64,000 nucleotides of DNA from Bordetella parapertussis (GTDB lineage Bacteria > Pseudomonadota > Gammaproteobacteria > Burkholderiales > Burkholderiaceae_B), in NCBI GenBank assembly GCA_945897365.1, contig CAMDFD010000009.1, positions 62,001 through 126,000 on the forward strand. Reading direction: 5' to 3'. A model generated the notes under the pieces. It did not search any database and was not told the origin of the DNA. It saw only the letters and a program-made list of their open reading frames with translations. Position 1 is the stretch's first letter. Each line of letters begins with the position of its first letter. Made by a program: the position numbers and the translations under genes. Positions 28,307 to 34,083 of the stretch are shown piece after piece.

Positions 28307-28429
28307 CTAATCATGCCCGCCCGCCCACATGGTTAAGTTGTAACACACCCCCTGCGCACCGCCGGCAGCCTGCTCCAGTGCATCGTCAGAGACATCCTGC
28401 GCAACAACTTCATCAAGTTCGATCCTCAT
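28307..28429 (-). CDS. Double-glycine leader peptide, putative RiPP or bacteriocin precursor
   Basis: A 40-residue product. The first 24 residues form a charged leader ending in VSDDALEQAAGG, the classic acidic leader that a C39 protease cuts after Gly-Gly (residues 23-24). The remaining core is 16 residues with one Cys (C29), Tyr30, Trp35 and a GGHD end. The start ATG at 28429 is chosen because a decayed second copy at 29142-29195 keeps exactly the same start and first 11 residues; the Shine-Dalgarno is weak. It has its own terminator and diverges from the first lasso-like precursor gene, with 131 bases between. No modifying enzyme or C39 transporter is in the window; a single Cys argues against a usual lanthipeptide. 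The family is not recognised beyond the leader type. Confidence 0.6.
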   Translation of the reverse strand: MRIELDEVVAQDVSDDALEQAAGGAQGVCYNLTMWAGGHD

Positions 28430-28560
28430 TGCGTACTCAAATACACGATTTGCGCGTAGTTGTGAGTATTGGTCAAGCCTGCTGGCTGGATCTGAAAATA
28501 AAATCTTGTTAGGATGATGTGAAGGAGTTTTATTCCAAATACTCTCTGATGAGGTACGAA

Positions 28561-28725
28561 ATGCAAGACAACAAACCAATTACCTCCGATCCGCATGACA
28601 CTCTACCCCCCCAAAAATCCCCTTATATCCCCCCCTATGTCACCAAGCTAACCACTAATCCCGACACATCAGGTAAATCTTATGCTTTTATTATTGAAGG
28701 TGGTACTCGTCAAGCGCCTTCCTAA
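28561..28725 (+). CDS. Lasso-peptide-like precursor 1
   Basis: 54 residues. GAGG lies seven bases before the ATG; a longer reading from 28519 would lack this site. The Pro-rich leader has KSPYIPPYVTKL, which is the YxxP motif (Tyr22, Pro25) that lasso B1 proteins bind. Sixteen residues after Tyr22 comes TS|GKSYAFIIE: Thr36 at -2, Gly38 as candidate position 1 and Glu46 as position 9, which would close a nine-residue ring. The tail GGTRQAPS completes a 17-residue core. The identity rests on motif spacing only; no cyclase or protease gene is near. Confidence 0.6.
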   Translation: MQDNKPITSDPHDTLPPQKSPYIPPYVTKLTTNPDTSGKSYAFIIEGGTRQAPS

Positions 28726-28790
28726 GCCACCACAAGCCGTACTTTCCAAGGTATCTCTTTAGTTTGCCACGCCATTTTTAAGCGGACAAC

Positions 28791-28976
28791 ATGACTACTC
28801 CTAATCCCCCAGCTGCATTGACGGCAGCCCCTCAGCAGCTAGGCAAATTGAAGTTACCTTACACAAAGCCCATAGTTGAACACTTAACTACCCCCAGCGT
28901 TACCCGCGGCGGCAAACCGGGATACAATGCGGCTGAAAGTACAGGCCCATATGCAGCTTTTATCGGACCTAGTTAG
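28791..28976 (+). CDS. Lasso-peptide-like precursor 2
   Basis: 61 residues. The leader has KLPYTKPIVEHL (Tyr24, Pro27), then Thr38-Arg39-Gly40, again Tyr+16. The acceptor Glu49 is then the tenth residue counted from Gly40, or the ninth from Gly41; known lasso rings have seven to nine members, so Gly41 may be the first residue, leaving Thr at -3. The C-terminus is AAFIGPS. The first half is close in DNA to precursor 5 (NPP-ALTA-P--LGK block). The ribosome binding site is weak (AAGCGG). The flank repeat begins at its stop codon. Confidence 0.57.
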   Translation: MTTPNPPAALTAAPQQLGKLKLPYTKPIVEHLTTPSVTRGGKPGYNAAESTGPYAAFIGPS

Positions 28977-29107
28977 GCACGCAACCAATTAGGGTATAGG
29001 TCTATTCCCCAATGGTCACAGCAAACGACGTTCGCAGTTGTGAACTCTCATTGACGCCGTGAAGCCGACCTTGGTCGCAACGTCTTCGCATGATGTCACG
29101 CAAACCC
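28973..29107 (+). repeat. Cassette flank repeat, copy 1
   Basis: About 135 bases starting at the stop codon of precursor 2 (TTAGGCACGCAACC). It recurs in full at 30621-30750, after precursor 5, at roughly 85 percent identity by eye, and in part at 29410-29476. It contains GACGTTCGCAGTT and CTTCGCATGATGTCACGC blocks. Its function is unknown; it marks duplicated peptide cassettes. Confidence 0.7.
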
Positions 29108-29141
29108 TAGCCAATAGAATATCCAGACTAACGCATCTCCC

Positions 29142-29195
29142 CTAGTGCGTGTGAACAGCCCCCTGCGCAACAACTTCATCAAGTTCAATCCTCAT
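29142..29195 (-). pseudogene. Decayed copy of the double-glycine peptide gene
   Basis: The minus strand encodes MRIELDEVVAQ, identical to the start of the gene at 28307-28429, then GAVHTH and a stop. Relative to the intact copy, 45 bases are missing between two direct repeats CCTGCGCA (28351-28358 and 28396-28403 in the intact copy; one copy at 29162-29169 here). This removes the Gly-Gly site and the first core residues in frame; the sequence then diverges. Similarity extends upstream to about 29260. Confidence 0.65.
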
Positions 29196-29339
29196 CCATA
29201 CTCAAAATTACTCGATTTACGCGTAGTTGTGAGTATTGGCTAAGCCTGCTGACTGAATCGGGTGTACCATAATTCGCAAAATGTCATTATCAATGTCAAT
29301 TTTGAACGAATTCTCTGGATAAGCGCTGTGAAAAGACTA

Positions 29340-29414
29340 ATGCATTTCACCCTTCCGATATTTCTCATTGCTTGCGTTGGTGAGGTAGGTACGACCATAG
29401 CAGCTCCAAGTTAG
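29340..29414 (+). pseudogene. Possible remnant of a lasso-like precursor gene
   Basis: A 24-codon frame from ATG at 29340 ends in TIAAPS and a stop, and is followed directly by the TTAGGCACGCAACC flank repeat, just as precursor 2 is. It has no YxxP leader. Together with the decayed peptide copy on its left it looks like the remains of a second copy of the whole divergent cassette. Confidence 0.3.
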
Positions 29415-29476
29415 GCACGCAACCAACTAGCGTATACGTCTATTACCCAATGGTCACATCAATCGACGTTTGCGAG
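29410..29476 (+). repeat. Cassette flank repeat, copy 2 (partial)
   Basis: About 67 bases matching the first half of the repeat at 28973 (TTAGGCACGCAACCAA to the AATCGACGTTTGC region). It then passes into the leader region of precursor 3. Confidence 0.65.
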
Positions 29477-29502
29477 GCCTATCCCATCACTCCGGAGGAA
29501 AT

Positions 29503-29682
29503 ATGAACGACAACACACCACACTCTTTAGAGGAGCAGAATTCATCTGCCCCCTTGCCCCTAAAACTACCCTACGCGCCTCCCCACGTAGTGCATTTGTC
29601 CTCTCACTCAGCCGGCGGCAAGCCCAATTACTATACGGAATCGTCGAACCCGCCCAACCCCAACGTCTTTGGGCCATCATAA
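29503..29682 (+). CDS. Lasso-peptide-like precursor 3
   Basis: 59 residues from the ATG at 29503, which has an ideal GGAGGAAAT site just before it. The leader (NDNTP, NSSAPLPLKLPYAPPHV) is nearly identical at DNA level to precursor 4 and has Tyr24 and Pro27 of YxxP. The candidate core begins at Gly38 (SA|GGKPNYYTE), which places Glu46 at position 9 with Ser rather than Thr at -2; the spacing is two residues shorter than in the other copies. The core is 22 residues and ends in VFGPS, like precursor 2. Confidence 0.6.
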   Translation: MNDNTPHSLEEQNSSAPLPLKLPYAPPHVVHLSSHSAGGKPNYYTESSNPPNPNVFGPS

Positions 29683-29743
29683 CTCCCAAAAGATGCACTC
29701 TACACTGTCACAGTCATAGATATTTTATCACTCCGGAGGAAAT

Positions 29744-29914
29744 ATGAACGACAACACACCACCCTCTTCAGAGGAGCAGAATTCATCTGCCCCCTTGCCC
29801 CTAAAACTACCCTACGTCCCCCCCCACGTAGCGTTGCTCATCTCAGCCTCCACAACCAGCGGCGGTCTATTAAATAATCCATACGAGGCTTCAAATGGCA
29901 TAGGCGGCTCATAA
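29744..29914 (+). CDS. Lasso-peptide-like precursor 4
   Basis: 56 residues. It has the same GGAGGAAAT site and leader as precursor 3, with Tyr24 and Pro27 in KLPYVPPHV. At Tyr+16 it reads TTS|GGLLNNPYE: Thr38 at -2, Gly40 as position 1 and Glu48 as position 9, the canonical lasso arrangement. The core is 17 residues and ends in GIGGS. Adjacent copies 3 and 4 share the leader but have unrelated cores, the pattern expected of precursor genes whose product diversifies while the enzyme-binding leader is kept. Confidence 0.63.
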   Translation: MNDNTPPSSEEQNSSAPLPLKLPYVPPHVALLISASTTSGGLLNNPYEASNGIGGS

Positions 29915-30403
29915 TAACCCCAAAAGAAGCACTCTCCATGGTCACAGTCATAGATGTTTTTAAGGCCCACCCCATCCGTGAAACTTTATTGACGCCATGT
30001 TTAGCGTCAATGAGCTGCGGGGCTTAGCTACAGACTTAAGCGGTTTTGTATGTACAGCCTGATTCTAGAGAGTCTCTCGTGTGTGCTGACCACACCACGC
30101 AAGCCGCCATGAAGCCATCTGTACCAGCGTTGAACGTACTATCGAAGTCGATGTGGGTGTTAAATTTAAATTAGATATCGTTTTGGTAGCTACAGCGAAC
30201 TCATTTGGTGCGTACGCTTGTTGCTTGCTTTGCTGATGCCTTTCATTTAAGAACCACCTTAATCCTGCATCTCTGTAGCGCTCTCACGCTTTATTTCCAT
30301 GTCCGGCACTCCACAGACTGTAGTACCCTAGGACAGTCGAGCAATATCTCTGCACACTGATAACGCTTTCTCTTCCCCCACTCACGTCACAGGAGCTTCG
30401 CAC
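29915..30403. other. Spacer between precursors 4 and 5
   Basis: About 490 bases without a supported gene. The first 100 bases resemble the sequence after precursor 3 (CCCAAAAGA-GCACTC and TGGTCACAGTCATAGAT). A hairpin ATTGACGC / GCGTCAAT lies at 29988-30011. The rest shows nothing clear. Confidence 0.5.
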
Positions 30404-30607
30404 ATGAAAACACCTCCACAACCACCCCCCCAAAAGCAACTTATATCCCCCCCTAATCCCCCAACTGCATTGACAGCAGTCCCTCACCACCTAGGCAAAT
30501 CGAAGTTACCCTACATCAAGCCCACTGTAGTTCTACTTGTTTCCTCTCTAGATACCCATGCCAAATCCGGGGCAGGCATCGAGTCTATTAACAATCGGGG
30601 GTCATAA
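30404..30607 (+). CDS. Lasso-peptide-like precursor 5
   Basis: 67 residues; AGGAG lies about nine bases before the ATG. It has a longer Pro-rich N-terminus, then the block shared with precursor 2 and KLPYIKPTVVLL (Tyr37, Pro40). At Tyr+16 it reads TH|AKSGAGIE: Thr51 at -2, Ala53 as position 1 and Glu60 as position 8. Ala as first residue is less usual than Gly. The 15-residue core ends in NNRGS. The flank repeat follows after its stop. Confidence 0.55.
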   Translation: MKTPPQPPPQKQLISPPNPPTALTAVPHHLGKSKLPYIKPTVVLLVSSLDTHAKSGAGIESINNRGS

Positions 30608-30620
30608 ATGCAGGTAGTTA

Positions 30621-30750
30621 GTTAGGTGCGCAACCGAGGTATACGTCTATTCCCCAATGGTCACATTAAACGACGTTCGCAGTTATGAACTCTCATCGAC
30701 GCCATGTAGCCGACCTTGACACAACGTCTTCGCATGATGTCACGCAAACT
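30621..30750 (+). repeat. Cassette flank repeat, copy 3
   Basis: A full-length copy of the repeat at 28973-29107 (TTAGGTGCGCAACC to CACGCAAAC), with scattered substitutions and a small deletion near the start. Confidence 0.7.
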
Positions 30751-30952
30751 CCAAAGAATACCCGGAACGATTGCACGTCAGCCAGATGAGACTGCGGCAG
30801 ATGCTGCGGCGAGGATCGGACCGAACGGTGTTCTGATCACGGCGGGTACATAGGCAGGGCTAGATACACCTGAGCGCTGGGGTTCGATTCTTATGCCACG
30901 CATACCCTGTGCAAAACTTGAAATGATTGACGGAGACTTCACCGCTAGTTAT
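30751..30952. other. Spacer after the precursor array
   Basis: No supported gene. A 39-codon frame (30734-30853) with no good ribosome binding site crosses the boundary from the repeat. A GGGGTTCGATTC stretch near 30880 resembles a tRNA T-arm but has no partner arms. Confidence 0.35.
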
Positions 30953-31282
30953 CTAGACGCACTCAGGGCTTAGAACCTTTTCTGGCAGGGTGTTATCAAG
31001 AGTTTCTTCGTGGAAAAAATCTTCCTCTGTCTGATCAGGCTCAACTCTCTTTAAACAGCAGTCTGGCACCTTCCCCTGACATTTGAAGAATAGCTCGCCA
31101 TCGGACCTCTCATAGCATAGACCTCTTGGCCCAGCGGCCTCGACCAGCCAAGAAGGTTGTTCACCGAACTCGTACCAATCCATAGTGCCTTCAAATGAAA
31201 CAACGTTGACAACGAGTCCTACGTTCTCATATTTGCCACCATCATTGACGATGATTGCAAGGTCACCGGGTTTTACGTTCAT
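30953..31282 (-). CDS. Small acidic phage-type hypothetical protein
   Basis: 109 residues; the N-terminal half (MNVKPGDLAIIVN, then NVGLVVNVV) has the look of a small beta-barrel or SH3-like fold found in many phage hypothetical proteins. It contains four Cys and a very acidic C-terminal third, with no membrane segment. GGAG lies nine bases before the ATG. Its place next to a terminase-like gene fits a phage origin. No function can be given. Confidence 0.6.
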   Translation of the reverse strand: MNVKPGDLAIIVNDGGKYENVGLVVNVVSFEGTMDWYEFGEQPSWLVEAAGPRGLCYERSDGELFFKCQGKVPDCCLKRVEPDQTEEDFFHEETLDNTLPEKVLSPECV

Positions 31283-31365
31283 ATCATTCTCCGTTTAGCC
31301 ACTTCGACGAAAAGTCTGGGCGTGGCAATTGGGATATAAATCTGCCCCGATCATTTGGAACTGGT

Positions 31366-31490
31366 CATAAAAAAAGCCCCAGCAAGAGGGGCTTTGAGTG
31401 GTTTAGTTATCTGTCTCCAGATCAAATCCGCTTTAGGCGTAAGCACCTTTGCCACGGGGGCTGGTTGCTGTGGACTTTCGTCCCCTCTAA
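31366..31490 (-). ncRNA. Putative structured small RNA with terminator
   Basis: No frame is supported here, but on the minus strand four hairpins follow in order: GGAC-GAAA-GUCC (31472-31483), AGGUG-CUUA-CGCCU (31435-31448), AUCUG-GAGA-CAGAU (31409-31422), and a terminator AAAGCCCC/GGGGCUUU (31373-31395) with a run of seven U. Two loops are GNRA tetraloops. A possible promoter TTGGGA-18-TACACT lies just upstream. No protein gene ends close enough upstream to own this terminator. In P4-like satellites a short RNA of this kind (CI/C4 type) gives immunity, but membership in that family is a guess. Confidence 0.5.
31373..31395 (-). terminator. Terminator of the putative small RNA
   Basis: An 8-bp stem AAAGCCCC with a 7-base loop, followed on the minus strand by TTTTTTT then ATGACC. 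Confidence 0.8.
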
Positions 31491-31618
31491 ATGTCTCACT
31501 CAGTGTACCATCGCAAGGAATTAAATCCCAATAAAATCATGCAGTTACAGTAATCTTTACTCTTGACAGAATCATCAAAAAGGCGGACGCTTTGGCTTAA
31601 AAATCAGAGGTATTTGCC

Positions 31619-32044
31619 ATGCAAAACAACTCAGTGCGTCAGTTAACACCCAAGATGCGAACGTTCGCGAAACTGGTTGCAGAGGGGTGCAGTCCAAGCG
31701 AGAGCTATCGTCGTTCTTATGATTGTAATAACAGCACCAGCGTCACCGTATCTGCCAACGCTTGCAGGCTGCTCAAGGATCCTCGTGTGAACGCGATCGT
31801 GAAGCTGGCCCGCGATAGTAAAGATATCGTTTCAGACCCTACTGCACTTCGTCTATACGTGATGCGTCATCTTCTACACCACGCAAACACCATGAAGAGC
31901 GAGAGCAATCAAATCCGTGCGTTGGAGTTGTTAGGTAAAACAGTCGGGATGTTCACCGACAGAGTTGAGACCAAGGTCGAGGTAGTGGATCCCGAGCAAC
32001 TTAAAGCTGATCTTGAAAGGCACCTGATGGAACATGCCCATTGA
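31619..32044 (+). CDS. Terminase small subunit-like protein
   Basis: 141 residues. The N-terminal half reads as a terminase_2/small-subunit HTH region: LTPKMRTFAKLVAEG, then SPSESYRRSYD and NACRLLKDPRVNAIV, a pattern common to phage small terminases that recognise pac or cos DNA. The C-terminal half is helical and acidic-basic mixed. AGAGG lies ten bases before the ATG. No large terminase is intact next to it. In a satellite-like element such a protein could redirect packaging by a helper phage; that is inference. Confidence 0.65.
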   Translation: MQNNSVRQLTPKMRTFAKLVAEGCSPSESYRRSYDCNNSTSVTVSANACRLLKDPRVNAIVKLARDSKDIVSDPTALRLYVMRHLLHHANTMKSESNQIRALELLGKTVGMFTDRVETKVEVVDPEQLKADLERHLMEHAH

Positions 32045-32367
32045 AAATCAATTCTGAGCCTTCACCGCGAGCGAATTAGCCGACTTCTTACCGAACCTAA
32101 GTCACCCTACATGGGTGAAAATTAAACGCTTAAAATCGTCTACCGCAAGTGGTGCGAGTGTCGGTATAGTTGGCAGTACAAAGCAATGCATCTTGAATAC
32201 GGCAAATGTGAAAGTGAATCATTCGCTCTGTACTTTCACTTCTTTCGGACATCCTTTAGGAACGTTGCAATGACTCTGTTTGAGTATAAGAATAGTATGT
32301 ATTACAGGCAATTTCTGTAGAGTTGACGCTTAAAACCTTCAGGCTTCCTATCCAAGATAAAGAAAAA
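32045..32367. other. Spacer after the terminase-like gene
   Basis: About 320 bases without an intact gene. An open frame without a start (from about 32061) encodes AFTASELADFLPNLSHPTW and runs to about 32275; it may be the rest of a lost downstream gene. A GTGAAAGT/ACTTTCAC inverted repeat lies near 32207-32244. Confidence 0.35.
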
Positions 32368-32400
32368 ACGGTAACTGCATACCTGTGTTGCAGTTACCGT
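32368..32400 (-). terminator. Terminator of the relaxase operon
   Basis: A 12-bp perfect stem (ACGGTAACTGCA and complement) with a 9-base loop, followed on the minus strand by TTTTTTCTTT. It lies just after the stop of the MobV-like gene. Confidence 0.85.
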
Positions 32401-32431
32401 CAAGGAGAGATAGTTTAGCTACACCAGTTGA

Positions 32432-33169
32432 TTAAGCTTCAGATCCAAACGAAGGCAGTTGCGCAATCTGAATGCTCAGGGGATCTAAAAAACCATCTGG
32501 ACTATTTTGGATACAAGCCTTCATCGGCGGCCATGCATTTTGTAAGACCGTAGGAATGCCGCGAAGCTCCAAGGCCTTAATGACCGCCTTTGCCGCAGCC
32601 TTTTTAACAGAACCTGTGAGCGAGGTGCGTGCGATCAATCCGTGCTTAGTGCCTACAGCAGCGTACAAGCTGTTAAGCCTAGTCTTTGATCCACCTTTGT
32701 AGCTAAGCAACTCGCTTGCTGGCAATCTAGTACCGTCAAGTGGGACCATGATCACATGCATGTGTGGCTCGTTTTCGTCGTAATGAACCACTGCGTGAAC
32801 AAGAGGACAATCAGGAAAGTAACTCTTCAGCCAAACCAAGCAATCTGTGTAGAGTTGGAGATGATCGCCAACGTAACCCAGCGTGACGGTAAAAAGCCAC
32901 TCAATGGCAAAACCCTTGTCTTTCCGCCTGTTGGTGCGATGGTTTAGATCCACTCCTCTTTTATTCAAAACCTCGAGGATGGAATCCTCCAAGGACATCG
33001 CGTTTAAGGAGATCAATTCTTGGTTCGATGCGCTTTTCGATGGATCAATGTGTGCGAACGTCGAAAGTTCGACAGGGATTTTCCGTCGGTTATGCGCCTC
33101 GGCCATCGCCAATGTGTGTGCTGGACCTTTGCGTTTTAACAAGATGCCTATTAGCCTAATTGAGTTCAT
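32432..33169 (-). CDS. MobV/Pre-type plasmid mobilisation relaxase-like protein
   Basis: 245 residues. The metal-binding core of the Mob_Pre family is clear: HYDENEPHMH at residues 129-138, followed by VPLDGTRLPASELL as in other family members, and an HNRR segment at 26-29 like the family's first motif. These enzymes nick an origin of transfer so that a helper conjugation system can move the DNA. The protein is shorter than most plasmid Pre proteins and lacks the long coiled-coil tail. It overlaps the AlpA-like gene by four bases (ATGA), so the two are coupled. Confidence 0.75.
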   Translation of the reverse strand: MNSIRLIGILLKRKGPAHTLAMAEAHNRRKIPVELSTFAHIDPSKSASNQELISLNAMSLEDSILEVLNKRGVDLNHRTNRRKDKGFAIEWLFTVTLGYVGDHLQLYTDCLVWLKSYFPDCPLVHAVVHYDENEPHMHVIMVPLDGTRLPASELLSYKGGSKTRLNSLYAAVGTKHGLIARTSLTGSVKKAAAKAVIKALELRGIPTVLQNAWPPMKACIQNSPDGFLDPLSIQIAQLPSFGSEA

Positions 33170-33405
33170 GCTTGCTCTCCCATGCGGGCATTAACCCAAT
33201 CTCGGATGTCCTTTAAGCGCCAAACTTTGACGGTAGGGGATAAGGTAATTGGTTTTGGGAATCTACCTTGAGTAACCCATAAATTGATTGAAGATTTGCC
33301 AAGCGTAGTAATGGCGCTTACTTCGTCAATTCGGATAAGTTGGTAGTCAGCCGCCGAAGGGATTAAATGTGGCGACGAGTCCTGAAATGTCTTTTTTGAT
33401 TCCAC
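33166..33405 (-). CDS. AlpA-family regulator or excisionase
   Basis: 79 residues with a MerR-like winged HTH: LIRIDEVSAITTLGKSSINLW, followed by GRFPKPITLS and VWRLKDIRDWVNARM. This is the usual AlpA/Xis layout. In P4-like elements AlpA activates the integrase or acts as an excisionase. Here it heads the mob transcript and lies near the integrase, which fits control of excision and mobilisation. Confidence 0.85.
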   Translation of the reverse strand: MESKKTFQDSSPHLIPSAADYQLIRIDEVSAITTLGKSSINLWVTQGRFPKPITLSPTVKVWRLKDIRDWVNARMGEQA

Positions 33406-33491
33406 TTTGAGTCCTTCTTTTCAGTTTAAGAAGTATCTATTGGAATCCTTTGATACCTATTGTTCCACGCAATAAGTAGTTACTGCGAAAG

Positions 33492-34037
33492 CTAAAAGAA
33501 ATCATCTACAGGCGGAGGGTCGAATGTACCTTCCCTCATTTCAGAAATCCACTTATCACAACCTCTGAGTGAAAAATTCAATGCTTCTCTATCGGTCGAG
33601 AGGCGGTCTTCATTGATTAGTGCCATTTGATCATGCAGATATTGTCCTGTTGGAAATATCGTTGCATTATGCTGTAACTTTTGAAAGTCTCCCACTACCG
33701 CTTTGGCAATTGCTCTCTCCGCTTGCCGCCTTGGTCGGCCCGGCGTGGTATCGAACGAATCATATATATCATAAAACATAAGCATTTCATCGACACATCC
33801 CAAATACCAACGAATGATACTTCTAGCTGTAGGATTTATATCACTACGTATTGAATTCAACTGCTCCTTTACCGATTGCGTTACTTCTTTTAGGTCTCGC
33901 AAAATCAGTTCCTGTTTAAGCTTCTTCCAAGACGGATCAGGTGGAGGGCCGTCCCACTCAAGCTCAATGTCTTCCGGCTCAATCACTTCAACCTTTTTGC
34001 CATCTTTAACAATTGTTCGTCTTAGAGTTTTAGGCAT
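33492..34037 (-). CDS. Hypothetical protein of the element
   Basis: 181 residues, mostly helical and rich in charged residues, with no membrane segment or signal peptide. The N-terminus has basic and acidic runs (KTLRRTIVKDGKKVEVIEPED), and the middle contains a GRPRRQAERAIAK basic stretch. No family is recognised. It lies between the integrase and the AlpA gene on the same strand, a usual place for accessory DNA-maintenance proteins. Confidence 0.6.
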   Translation of the reverse strand: MPKTLRRTIVKDGKKVEVIEPEDIELEWDGPPPDPSWKKLKQELILRDLKEVTQSVKEQLNSIRSDINPTARSIIRWYLGCVDEMLMFYDIYDSFDTTPGRPRRQAERAIAKAVVGDFQKLQHNATIFPTGQYLHDQMALINEDRLSTDREALNFSLRGCDKWISEMREGTFDPPPVDDFF

Positions 34038-34083
34038 GACTTGTCCAAATTAAATTTAAAAACATGAATCGCGTTATTTCGTC

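Noticed and set aside
28561..30607. Reading the tiny Pro-rich peptides as translational leader peptides for attenuation
   Set aside because: They lie before no biosynthetic gene, are repeated, and share YxxP, Thr and Glu spacing that attenuation would not need.
30734..30853. 39-codon frame (MMSRKLQRIPG start) in and after flank repeat 3
   Set aside because: The same start in flank repeat 1 meets a stop after six codons, and there is no good ribosome site.
30870..30905. T-arm-like GGGGTTCGATTC, a possible tRNA fragment
   Set aside because: No pairing arm and no acceptor or anticodon arm nearby.
31255..31524. Plus-strand frame of 89 codons across the small RNA region
   Set aside because: It runs antisense through the terminator and hairpins and has no ribosome site; the structured RNA explains the region better.
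28250..32440. CRISPR array or invertible-segment interpretation of the repeats in the element
   Set aside because: The repeats are about 130 bases, diverged, irregularly spaced and tied to small genes; no short regular repeats, cas genes or invertase sites are seen.
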